A stretch of 10,049 bases of DNA, from assembly GCA_028717525.1 (NCBI GenBank), contig JAQUNT010000043.1:1-10049 (forward strand), read 5' to 3'. Positions 1 to 5,829 of the stretch are shown here, piece by piece. Position 1 is the stretch's first letter; the number at the start of each line of letters is the position of its first letter. The notes beneath the pieces were generated by a model. It did not search any database. It saw only the letters and a program-made list of their open reading frames with translations, and had not been told where the DNA came from. This DNA is from Elusimicrobiota bacterium (GTDB taxonomy: Bacteria; Elusimicrobiota; Elusimicrobia; UBA1565; UBA9628). The position numbers and the translations under genes are program-made.

Positions 1-413
1 GCGAAGGCGCTGTGCCAGGCGCGCTCCGTGAGCACCCGCACCGGCAGCCGGTAGGCGGGGTCCGCCCCGCCGTAGCAGTCCTGCACGAAAAGGTCGCGGC
101 CCTTCAGGTACGCCTGGAGCTTCTTGAGGAGGCCGTCGAACTTGTCCTGCGGGAAGGGCCGGTTGTACTCTCCCCACCAGACCCGGTCCGAGGTGGTCGC
201 TTCCTTGACGATGAACTTGTCATTGGCCGAGCGGCCGGTGTGCTTGCCGGTGTCCACCAGCAAGGCGCCCATGTCGGAGAGGCGGCCTTCCTGCCGGGAC
301 AGGGCTTCCTCATAGAGCGCCGGGATGGGCAGGTTCCAGTAGGCCTGGCGCAGGTCCCGGAACCCCTGCTGTTCCAAAGTGAGGCCGCTCTTCATATCCA
401 AAGTGTCGTTCAT
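1..413 (-). CDS. pckA: Phosphoenolpyruvate carboxykinase (ATP), N-terminal part, cut by window edge
   Basis: Cytosolic enzyme that converts oxaloacetate plus ATP to phosphoenolpyruvate, CO2 and ADP, the entry step of gluconeogenesis (reversible in some anaerobes). The reading frame gives 137 complete residues before the left edge. It shows the family's N-terminal landmarks: NLPIPALYEEAL (residues 27-38), LSDMGALLVDTGKHTGRSAND (about 45-65) with the substrate-binding Arg at 61, DKFIV, the WWGEYNRPF stretch, LFVQDCYGGADPAYRLPVRV (about 108-127) and TERAWHSAF. This is the ATP-type family, not the GTP-type. The ATG at 413-411 overlaps the stop of the upstream aminotransferase gene (ATGA), and AGGG sits 7 bases before it, so translation is probably coupled. 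The catalytic P-loop and metal-binding residues lie outside the window, so integrity of the whole gene cannot be judged. Confidence 0.96.
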   Translation of the reverse strand, partial: MNDTLDMKSGLTLEQQGFRDLRQAYWNLPIPALYEEALSRQEGRLSDMGALLVDTGKHTGRSANDKFIVKEATTSDRVWWGEYNRPFPQDKFDGLLKKLQAYLKGRDLFVQDCYGGADPAYRLPVRVLTERAWHSAF

Positions 414-1627
414 AGCCAGTCCCTCACCACGGTCTTGGAGCCGATGCGCATCTGCTTGGGGGCCTCGGGGTCCAGGGCCCAGCGGATGCGCGCCGCGCCC
501 TCCCGGATCTCCTCCGCCGAGGTGCAGTAGCTCAGGCGCAGGTGCCCCTCCATGCCGAACTCACGCCCAGGGACCGTGACCACCAAGGCCTTCTCCAGCA
601 GCAGGCGCGCCAGGGCCGCGGAGTCCGCGCCGTAGGCCCGGAAGTCGGGCAGGCAGTAGAAGGTCCCCTCCGGCCGGCGGACCTTGAGCCGCGGGATGGC
701 GGCCAGCTCCCGCATCATGACGTCGCGGTTGGCCTGCAAAGAGGAGCGCAGGGCCTCGAAGTCGGCGGGCGGGCCGTTCAAGGCGCCCTCGGCCGCGGCC
801 TGGAGCAGTCCCGAGGTGCAGGAGACGGTCTGGGCCTGGATGCGGGCCAGGACCTTGACCATGGCCTTGGGCGCCACGGCCCAGCCGATGCGGAAGCCCG
901 TCATGCCGAAGAGCTTGGAGATGCCGTTGATGGAGATGATCTTCGTGGTCTCCGGGTCCTGGTCCGTGGCCCGGTAGGGCGAGGGGGTGGTCCGGCCGTC
1001 GAAGACCAGCTTGTGGTAGATGTCGTCCGAGATGTAGGCGATGCCGCGCTCTTCGCAGAGGCGCACCAGGCCCGCGACCAACTCCTCCGGGTAGACTGCG
1101 CCGGAGGGGTTGTTGGGGGAGTTGACGATGAGGGCCTTGGTCTTGGCGCCCAGCGCGGCCGCGACGTCCTCCAGGCGCGGCACGAAGCCGCCCTCCGGAG
1201 GCCGCACGATGACGGGCACCCCGCGGACCATCTTGATCATCTCCGGGTAGCTCACCCAGTAGGGGGCCAGGACCACGACCTCGTCTCCGGGGTCGACCAG
1301 GGCGAAGAGCACGTTGAAGAGCGCGCCCTTGGCCCCGTCGCAGACGATGACGTTGGCCGGCCCCACGGACCAGCCGTAGCTCTGCTCGGTGTAGCGCGCC
1401 ACGGCCTGCTTGAGGCCGGCCGTGCCGGAGGTGGGGGTGTACTTGACGTCGCCGCCCTCCAGCTTGGCCGCGCAGGCCTGCGCCGCGCTGCGGGGCGCCT
1501 TGTTCTTGGGCTCGCCGCCGCCCAGGTGGATGACGGACTCGCCCTTCTCGCGCAGGGCGCGGGCCGTCTCGTTGAGGCTCAGGGTCGGGGATTCGGCGAT
1601 GGAACTGGCGAGTGCGCTGAGGCTCAT
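410..1627 (-). CDS. aspC: Class I/II pyridoxal-phosphate aminotransferase, probable aspartate aminotransferase
   Basis: Predicted to transfer the amino group between aspartate and 2-oxoglutarate, giving oxaloacetate and glutamate in the cytosol. The 405-residue product has the fold-type I aminotransferase landmarks: GGGEP (36-40), the Tyr63 region, PNNPSG (171-176), SDDIYHKLVFDG (200-211) with the PLP-ring Asp at about 201, the Schiff-base Lys238 in ISKLFGMTGFRIGW with Arg246, and the substrate-carboxylate Arg364 in LRLSYCTS. This layout fits the subgroup Ib enzymes (Thermus AspC type). I chose the ATG at 1627 because GGAGGG lies 7 bases before it; the ATG at 1666 falls on the likely promoter. 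The stop overlaps the pckA start by 4 bases. The pairing with PEP carboxykinase supports aspartate as substrate, but other amino acids handled by this family (alanine, aromatic residues) are not excluded. Confidence 0.9.
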   Translation of the reverse strand: MSLSALASSIAESPTLSLNETARALREKGESVIHLGGGEPKNKAPRSAAQACAAKLEGGDVKYTPTSGTAGLKQAVARYTEQSYGWSVGPANVIVCDGAKGALFNVLFALVDPGDEVVVLAPYWVSYPEMIKMVRGVPVIVRPPEGGFVPRLEDVAAALGAKTKALIVNSPNNPSGAVYPEELVAGLVRLCEERGIAYISDDIYHKLVFDGRTTPSPYRATDQDPETTKIISINGISKLFGMTGFRIGWAVAPKAMVKVLARIQAQTVSCTSGLLQAAAEGALNGPPADFEALRSSLQANRDVMMRELAAIPRLKVRRPEGTFYCLPDFRAYGADSAALARLLLEKALVVTVPGREFGMEGHLRLSYCTSAEEIREGAARIRWALDPEAPKQMRIGSKTVVRDWL

Positions 1628-1656
1628 GGCAAGGCCCTCCGTGGCGTGGTCTGACC

Positions 1657-1665
1657 ATGATAACA
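1657..1665 (-). promoter_or_regulatory. Extended -10 promoter of the aspC-pckA operon
   Basis: Read on the minus strand, TG-T-TATCAT forms an extended -10 (TG at 1665-1664, hexamer at 1662-1657, five of six matches to TATAAT). Transcription would start near 1650, giving a leader of about 23 bases that contains the GGAGGG ribosome binding site. No good -35 is visible at 17 bases, which is common when the TGn extension is present and also leaves room for an activator. Confidence 0.5.
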
Positions 1666-1696
1666 TGGCCGGGGCCGGACTGGGAACCCCATCCTG

Positions 1697-1712
1697 CTTA
1701 TGCCCCTATAAG
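1697..1712. promoter_or_regulatory. Candidate LysR-type operator (T-N11-A dyad) in the divergent gap
   Basis: CTTAT-N6-ATAAG is a perfect 5-base inverted repeat that contains the T-N11-A signature typical of LysR-family binding sites (T1698, A1710). It lies between the divergent aspC and lysR-type genes, about 47-62 bases upstream of the predicted aspC start of transcription, where LysR-type activators usually sit. It also lies just upstream of the regulator's own -10, which would suit autorepression. Assignment to this particular regulator is inferred from position. Confidence 0.5.
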
Positions 1713-1729
1713 AGGAGCTAATAGTTTGA

Positions 1730-1735
1730 TAGAAT
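1730..1735 (+). promoter_or_regulatory. -10 element of the LysR-type gene, suggesting a leaderless mRNA
   Basis: TAGAAT (five of six matches to TATAAT) ends 7 bases before the ATG at 1743, so transcription should begin at or next to the start codon. There is no ribosome binding site at a normal distance; the GAGGAG at 1712-1717 is about 25 bases away and would lie upstream of the transcript. No convincing -35 is seen, and the operator-like dyad occupies that region. Confidence 0.4.
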
Positions 1736-1742
1736 CGGCATT

Positions 1743-2630
1743 ATGCATCTAGAATCCATGCGCATCTTCCGGGACCTCATCGAGACGGGCAGCTTCTCCA
1801 AGGCGGCCGAGCTCAACTATCTGACCCAGTCGGCGGTGAGCCAGCAGCTCAAGCACCTGGAGAAGTCCGTGGGCCGGCCCTTGCTCGACCGCGGCAGCCG
1901 CCAGCTCAAGCTGACCTCGGCGGGGCGAATCTTCTACCGCGCGGCCAAGCGCATCGTGGCCGCCTACGAGGACATCACCGCGCGCATCCAGGCCACGGCG
2001 CCGGAGTCCGACCAGCGCCTGCGCATCGCGGCCATCTACAGCGTGGGGACCTACGTGCTGCAGCGCTACCTCAAGGATTTCCTGCGCCGCTGCCCCGAGG
2101 TCAAGGTGGAGGTGGACTACCAGAAGGCCAGCCGCATCTGCGACGACATCCTGCGCGGCCGGGCGGACCTGAGCATCATGGCCTACCCGGTCCATCGGCG
2201 GGACCTGCAGACCATCCCGCTGGCCGACGAGGAGCTGGTCCTGGCCCTGCCCAAGCTCCACCCCCTGGGCCGGCGCGAAGCCCTGAACCTGGCCGACCTG
2301 GCGGGGCAGGACTTCATCGCCTTCGACCGGGGCACCCCGACGCGCAAGGCCCTGGACCATATCCTGCGCGCGGCCAAGGTGCGGCCCAAGGTGCGCATGG
2401 AGTTCGACAACATCGAGACCATCAAGAGCGCGGTCTCCAGCGGGATGGGGGTGTCCATCGTTCCCGAGGCCACGGTGGCGGCGGACGCCAAGGCCGGCAG
2501 CCTGTGCGTGCGGCGTTTCGCGGACCGCCGGCTGTCCCGGCCCCTGGGGGTGCTGGTGCGCAAGTCCCGGCGCGAGAACCGCGCCGTACGCGCCTTCCTG
2601 AAGCAGCTCGACGGCGCCAGGGCCCGCTAG
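1743..2630 (+). CDS. LysR-family transcriptional regulator
   Basis: A 295-residue DNA-binding regulator of standard LysR length. The N-terminal winged helix-turn-helix spans roughly residues 1-62 (SFSKAAELNYLTQSAVSQQL at about 17-36, then HLEKSVGRPLLDR, and LTSAG), followed by a linker helix. A two-lobed effector-binding domain (about 90-290) includes the ADLSIMAYP and SAVSSGMGVSIVPEA stretches. An in-frame TAG at 1722-1724 limits the start, so the ATG at 1743 is the first usable one; the next Met is residue 6. It is divergent from aspC-pckA and separated by 115 bases with a T-N11-A dyad, the classic arrangement for a LysR regulator and its target, so it probably controls that operon. The effector cannot be told from the sequence; an intermediate near oxaloacetate or aspartate is a guess. 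Confidence 0.93.
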   Translation: MHLESMRIFRDLIETGSFSKAAELNYLTQSAVSQQLKHLEKSVGRPLLDRGSRQLKLTSAGRIFYRAAKRIVAAYEDITARIQATAPESDQRLRIAAIYSVGTYVLQRYLKDFLRRCPEVKVEVDYQKASRICDDILRGRADLSIMAYPVHRRDLQTIPLADEELVLALPKLHPLGRREALNLADLAGQDFIAFDRGTPTRKALDHILRAAKVRPKVRMEFDNIETIKSAVSSGMGVSIVPEATVAADAKAGSLCVRRFADRRLSRPLGVLVRKSRRENRAVRAFLKQLDGARAR

Positions 2631-2642
2631 GGCCGCCGGGGG

Positions 2643-3236
2643 CTAGACCTCGATGGTCCGGCCCATCTTGAGGAACTCGGCGCCGAGGCCCTTCCAGCGC
2701 TTCTGAACCTCGGGGTCGGCGGGCGGCAGGCTGTCCTGGCGCACGCTCTTGGGGTCCACCACCGCCATGGCGTCGGGCGTCACGCCCAGGATCTTCGCGG
2801 TGACCCGCTTGACGGCCTGGAGCTGGCCGTCGAGAGAGACGATGAAGGTGGTGCGCTCCAGCGCCGCGGTGCCGTCCGGCAGCGGCCGGACGCACTCCTC
2901 CACGCCCTCCAGGTGGCTGAAGTAGCGCCGGTAGACCAGGTCCCGGAACATGCCTTCCTGCGCCGGCCCCTTCACCTCCACCAAGGTCACCTGCAAAGTC
3001 CGCGCGCCTCCGTCCGGCGTCTCCTGGGAACTGGCATAGGTCGGCCCGTCCTTGGCCAAGCGGTCGCAGAGCGTGTCCACGGGGGCCTTGGCCACGGGCG
3101 CCGGGGCCAGCTTGTCCTTGTAGGCGGACATCGCCTGCTTGACCTCCTGGAGGCCGGAGGCGTCGAGGCTGAACTCCGAGGCGGAGATAGGGGAGGCGCA
3201 GAGCGCGGCGGCCGCGGCCAGGAGAATCGTGTTCAT
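2643..3236 (-). CDS. Secreted protein of unknown function
   Basis: I do not recognise this 197-residue protein. It begins with a signal peptide (MNTILLAAAAALCASPISA, probable cleavage after residue 19), so it is likely periplasmic. Cys13 is preceded by Leu, which does not fit a lipobox. The mature part has two cysteines (57 and 115) that could form a disulfide, an Ala/Pro-rich linker at about 44-53, and predicted beta-rich stretches (LQVTLVEVKG, TTFIVSLDGQLQAVKRV) ending in a short helical tail. The start is fixed by an in-frame TAA 12 bases upstream. An AGGAG lies only 1 base before the ATG, unusually close for a ribosome binding site, so initiation may be leaderless. It is convergent with the LysR-type gene, with 12 bases between the stop codons. 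Coding status is supported by the signal peptide and the length of the frame; function remains open. Confidence 0.75.
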   Translation of the reverse strand: MNTILLAAAAALCASPISASEFSLDASGLQEVKQAMSAYKDKLAPAPVAKAPVDTLCDRLAKDGPTYASSQETPDGGARTLQVTLVEVKGPAQEGMFRDLVYRRYFSHLEGVEECVRPLPDGTAALERTTFIVSLDGQLQAVKRVTAKILGVTPDAMAVVDPKSVRQDSLPPADPEVQKRWKGLGAEFLKMGRTIEV

Positions 3237-3242
3237 GCTCCT

Positions 3243-3248
3243 AGTTTA
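3243..3248 (-). promoter_or_regulatory. -10-like element directly before the secreted-protein gene
   Basis: On the minus strand TAAACT (four of six matches to TATAAT) ends 6 bases before the ATG, so a transcript from it would start at the A of the start codon. No -35 match is visible 17 bases upstream. The geometry mirrors that seen before the LysR-type gene. Confidence 0.3.
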
Positions 3249-3365
3249 GCCGCGCCGCAGCCGCCCGCGCAGTGTCTTCCGGCCCAGATCCCGACGGCCA
3301 GAGGGCCTACCGCAGCGGGCCCTGGCCGCGCGCCGTGAAGCCGATGTCAATAGCCCGTCCTGACT

Positions 3366-3374
3366 TGCTATGAT
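3366..3374 (+). promoter_or_regulatory. Extended -10 promoter of the response regulator gene
   Basis: TG-C-TATGAT is an extended -10 (TG at 3366-3367, hexamer at 3369-3374, five of six matches to TATAAT). Transcription would start near 3381, giving a leader of about 73 bases before the GTG at 3454. No good -35 is present at 17 bases. Confidence 0.5.
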
Positions 3375-3385
3375 TGGGCCGTCAC

Positions 3386-3427
3386 GCCGCCGAGCCGCTG
3401 AGACGAGGAGGCGGCAGGGACGCCGCC
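3386..3427 (+). promoter_or_regulatory. Leader with two mutually exclusive GC stems
   Basis: Within the predicted leader of the response regulator mRNA, GGCGGC (3410-3415) can pair either with GCCGCC upstream (3386-3391, 18-base loop) or with GCCGCC downstream (3422-3427, 6-base loop). The second stem is the more stable and leaves the AGGAG ribosome binding site at 3444-3448 free. No U-run follows, so it is not an intrinsic terminator. Such GC-rich triplet repeats can arise by chance in a GC-rich genome. Confidence 0.25.
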
Positions 3428-3453
3428 GCGATGAGAGGAAAACAGGAGCCATA

Positions 3454-4146
3454 GTGGCGCAAATACTCTGCATCGAAGATGATGAGGATGTCCAGCATCT
3501 TATAGGAAGATTGCTGTTCAAAGAGGGCTATGAGGTTCATTACGCCTGGAACGGGCAGGAAGGATTCGAAAAGATCCTGTCTTTGCAGCCGGATCTGGCC
3601 CTCCTGGACCTGATGCTTCCCCGCATGAACGGGATAGACATCCTCAACAAGATGCGGACGCATCCGGCCATCAAGGATATCCCCGTCGTAGTCATAACCG
3701 CCTACGGCGACCCGGCCGAGATGCTGAAGTACGCCATTGAGAAGCTTGGCGCACAGTTCTATCTTCGCAAACCGATGAATCCTGAAGAGCTTGTCAGATG
3801 CGTGAAGCAGGCTCTGGCCTTGTTCCCGCGCCAGCGGTCGGCCCCATTCATGTCGGAGCCGAGCGAACTGCGCAAGGGCTGCGTCCGCGCCGACTCCAAG
3901 GTATTGGGCGTCTGGATCAATGACCGCCTTGTCGCAACGTTGTCCAACATAGAATTCGCGCTGCTTCGCAGTCTCCTGAAGAGTCCCGGCCCCGTCAGCA
4001 AGGCAGAATTGTTCCGGGACCTGGGATATGAGCCGTCTCAGGATAACGCGTTCAGACAGACCGTCCACCGCCTGCGCGAGGCTCTTGGGCCTGCCGAGAG
4101 CCATCGCATCAGATGCACACCTGACGGGTTCGAGCTGCTCGGCTGA
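3454..4146 (+). CDS. OmpR/PhoB-type response regulator (REC plus winged helix)
   Basis: A 230-residue cytoplasmic two-component transcription factor. The receiver domain (about 1-122) has the acidic pocket Glu8-Asp9-Asp10, phospho-acceptor Asp52 in LALLDLMLP, the switch Thr82 in VVITAYG and the conserved Lys106 in LRKPMN. A linker leads to a C-terminal winged helix (about 145-230) with the OmpR-type signature LSNIEFALLRSLLKSPG, a recognition helix around NAFRQTVHRLREALG and the wing RIRCTPDGFELLG. The start is GTG at 3454, with AGGAG 5 bases upstream; an ATG at 3370 would add an Arg-rich tail and lies on the promoter. The gene sits 117 bases before a histidine kinase on the same strand, so it probably receives phosphate from one of the two downstream sensors. 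The start of the gene is clearly poorer in GC than its neighbours (26 of 60 bases at 3481-3540), which may reflect a different history. Confidence 0.92.
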   Translation: MAQILCIEDDEDVQHLIGRLLFKEGYEVHYAWNGQEGFEKILSLQPDLALLDLMLPRMNGIDILNKMRTHPAIKDIPVVVITAYGDPAEMLKYAIEKLGAQFYLRKPMNPEELVRCVKQALALFPRQRSAPFMSEPSELRKGCVRADSKVLGVWINDRLVATLSNIEFALLRSLLKSPGPVSKAELFRDLGYEPSQDNAFRQTVHRLREALGPAESHRIRCTPDGFELLG

Positions 4147-4157
4147 TTCGCCAGCCA

Positions 4158-4174
4158 GTTACATTTTGTTACAT
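4158..4174. promoter_or_regulatory. Tandem GTTACAT repeat, candidate response regulator binding site
   Basis: Two exact copies of GTTACAT (4158-4164 and 4168-4174) are separated by TTT, a period of 10 bases, so both face the same side of the helix. OmpR/PhoB-type regulators bind such direct repeats as head-to-tail dimers. The centre lies about 55 bases before the predicted transcription start of the kinase-receptor operon, a usual activator position. The repeat is AT-rich in a GC-rich surrounding. Flanking arms CAGCCAG (4152-4158) and CTGGCTG (4182-4188) are inverted repeats, and GCCAGCTGGC (4177-4186) is a perfect palindrome. Confidence 0.55.
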
Positions 4175-4185
4175 CGGCCAGCTGG

Positions 4186-4214
4186 CTGACGGGCCGCAAG
4201 TCCTGTTATACGAT
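4186..4214 (+). promoter_or_regulatory. Sigma70-type promoter of the kinase-receptor-binding protein-sensor operon
   Basis: CTGACG (4186-4191, four of six matches to TTGACA), a 17-base spacer and TACGAT (4209-4214, four of six matches to TATAAT) make a plausible housekeeping promoter with start near 4221. An overlapping TG-T-TATACG extended -10 at 4204-4212 is an alternative. The weak hexamers and the repeat just upstream fit an activator-dependent promoter. Confidence 0.5.
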
Positions 4215-4229
4215 AGGTAGGGACTGGGC

Positions 4230-4263
4230 AAGGCCGGCTTCCCTACAGGGGCCGGGGTGCCTT
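4230..4263 (+). promoter_or_regulatory. Hairpin in the operon leader ending at the start codon
   Basis: The RNA can fold as AAGG (4230-4233) with CCTT (4260-4263), CCGGC (4234-4238) with GCCGG (4251-4255), and CCC (4241-4243) with GGG (4248-4250), closed by a TACA loop, with a 4-base bulge GGTG (4256-4259) and a 2-base bulge TT (4239-4240). The only ribosome binding site candidate, GGGGTG at 4254-4259, is half paired and half in the bulge, and the stem ends exactly at the ATG. This could reduce or regulate translation of the first gene. No U-run follows, so it is not an intrinsic terminator. Confidence 0.45.
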
Positions 4264-5829
4264 ATGCGCAGGGAAGAGGAAATCAGGGTCCTCATCATCG
4301 AGGACGATCCAGAGGACAGGCTGCTCCTGACGAAGGTCATGGCCCTGCCTGACTGGCCCTCGTTCCATTTCGTGCTCGAATGCGCCTACAGCTTGACGGC
4401 CGGCCTGGAGATCCTCTCCTGCGGCGGGATCGAGGCGGTCCTGCTTGATCTCATGCTTCCCGACAGCCGCGGCCTCGATACCCTGCGCCGACTCCGATCT
4501 CGCTACCCTGATGTCCCGATAGTGATCCTGACCGGCTTGCGCGACGAATCCCTCGGGCTGGAAGCCATCATGCACGGTGCCCAGGACTACCAAGTCAAGG
4601 GCACCATCGAGGGCCATGCCTTGAAGCGCACCATCAGCTACGCCGTCGAAAGGCACCGCATGCTGGCGGGGCTGAGGAACATCATCCAGGGGACTGTGGA
4701 CGGCATGGTGGTGGTGGATGCGCAAGGCTTGGTGCGCCATGTCAACCAGGCAGCCGAGACTCTGCTGGGCCGCGAGTCGGCGCAATTGCGGGGCAAGCCG
4801 TTCCCTCATCCGATCCCAGCCGGCCCCGCGCAGGTGCTAAGGCTGCCGGCGGCGCGAGGCGAGGAGCGCGTCGCTGAGCTGCACCTTGCACAGATCCAAT
4901 GGGAGGACGAGCCCGCCCGCCTGGTGACCATCCGCGACGTCACAAAGCTGCGCCGCATCGACCGGCTGAGGGCCGAGATCAAGGAGCGCCGGCGCATGGA
5001 CAAGCTCAAGGACGAGCTCATGAGCGTGGTCTCCCACGAGATGCGCAACCCTTTGACCATCATCCGGGCGGCCGTCTATTGCCTGGAAGAGTGGCGGCGC
5101 GGGACTCTGTCAGAAGAGGAGGCCGAGATGGTCAACCTGCAGCAAGCCAACGTCTTGCGGCTGCAGAAGATCGTGGATCACATCCTCGATCTGTCGCGGC
5201 TGGAGTCCGGCAGGGCGGAGATCCACCTCCAAGCCGTCGATGCGGTCAGACTGGTCGAGGACACCGTCCGCGGCCTGCGCTTGCTGGCGCGTGAGCGCAA
5301 CATCGTGATCCAGGAGGAGCTTGCCCATGACCTGCCTCCGATCTGCGCGGACCCGGAGCTCCTCGTCCAGATCCTCAGCAACCTGCTCGACAACGCGATG
5401 CGTTTCGCCAGAACGCGGATCCTCGTCCGGGCGCAGGCCGAGCCCATGCCGGCCGCGGCGCCAGCCTCGGACGGTGCCCGGCCCAGCCCGGACGGCTGCC
5501 TGACGGCCCGCGAATATGTCCGGATCAGCGTGAGCGACGACGGCCAGGGCATCCCCCAGGACCGCATGGGGGATCTGTTCACCAAGTTCGTCCAAGTCAA
5601 CCGCAAGATCAGAGGCGAAGGCTATCAGGGCACTGGCCTGGGCCTGGCCATCTGCAAGGAGATGGTCGAGCGCCTGCAGGGACGGATCTGGGTCGAAAGC
5701 GCGGATGGCCACGGAGCGGAATTCCACTTCCTGCTCCCCAGGTTCTCCGCTCACCGGCCGAATCCCGAAGATGCAGCAAGCCGAGAAGCCCAAGACCGCA
5801 TGCCCCGGCGAGGTGGCGGCAGTGAATAG
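4264..5829 (+). CDS. Soluble hybrid histidine kinase, REC-PAS-HisKA-HATPase
   Basis: A 521-residue cytoplasmic kinase without membrane segments. The N-terminal receiver domain (about 6-125) is intact: Glu13-Asp14-Asp15, phospho-acceptor Asp62 in AVLLDLMLPD, Thr90 and Lys112. A PAS domain follows (about 137-228, GTVDGMVVVDAQGLVRHVNQA), then a short coiled coil. The HisKA domain has the phosphorylated His258 in SVVSHEMRNPLT. The ATPase domain has the N box NLLDNA (373-378), G1 DDGQGI (425-430), F box FTKF (439-442) and G2 GTGLGL (456-461). An Ala/Pro-rich insert (about 390-415) separates the N box strand from G1, which is unusual. A receiver at the front of a kinase suggests it takes phosphate from another kinase or is gated by it. 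It is the first gene of the operon, and its last codons overlap the receptor gene. Its direct output is probably the upstream response regulator; this is inferred from position. Confidence 0.93.
   Translation: MRREEEIRVLIIEDDPEDRLLLTKVMALPDWPSFHFVLECAYSLTAGLEILSCGGIEAVLLDLMLPDSRGLDTLRRLRSRYPDVPIVILTGLRDESLGLEAIMHGAQDYQVKGTIEGHALKRTISYAVERHRMLAGLRNIIQGTVDGMVVVDAQGLVRHVNQAAETLLGRESAQLRGKPFPHPIPAGPAQVLRLPAARGEERVAELHLAQIQWEDEPARLVTIRDVTKLRRIDRLRAEIKERRRMDKLKDELMSVVSHEMRNPLTIIRAAVYCLEEWRRGTLSEEEAEMVNLQQANVLRLQKIVDHILDLSRLESGRAEIHLQAVDAVRLVEDTVRGLRLLARERNIVIQEELAHDLPPICADPELLVQILSNLLDNAMRFARTRILVRAQAEPMPAAAPASDGARPSPDGCLTAREYVRISVSDDGQGIPQDRMGDLFTKFVQVNRKIRGEGYQGTGLGLAICKEMVERLQGRIWVESADGHGAEFHFLLPRFSAHRPNPEDAASREAQDRMPRRGGGSE

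Noticed and set aside
542..1654. 370-codon open frame on the plus strand opposite the aminotransferase gene
   Set aside because: It is antisense to a gene with clear catalytic motifs and encodes a low-complexity Gly/Ala/Arg/Val/Asp-rich product typical of a GC-rich shadow frame.
1628..1666. Upstream ATG at 1666 as start of the aminotransferase
   Set aside because: It overlaps the likely extended -10, has no ribosome binding site and adds residues not typical of the family; the ATG at 1627 has GGAGGG at the right distance.
2621..2634. Small hairpin GGCCC-GCTA-GGGCC at the convergent gene ends, as a bidirectional terminator
   Set aside because: The stem has only 5 pairs and no T-run follows on either strand, so an intrinsic terminator cannot be supported.
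3370..3453. Upstream ATG at 3370 as start of the response regulator
   Set aside because: It overlaps the TATGAT promoter element and adds an Arg-rich stretch; the receiver domain begins right after the GTG at 3454, which has a good ribosome binding site.
5705..5821. Upstream ATG at 5705 as start of the TonB receptor
   Set aside because: It would place 39 extra residues before the signal peptide and lies deep in the kinase gene; the GTG at 5822 has a strong ribosome binding site.
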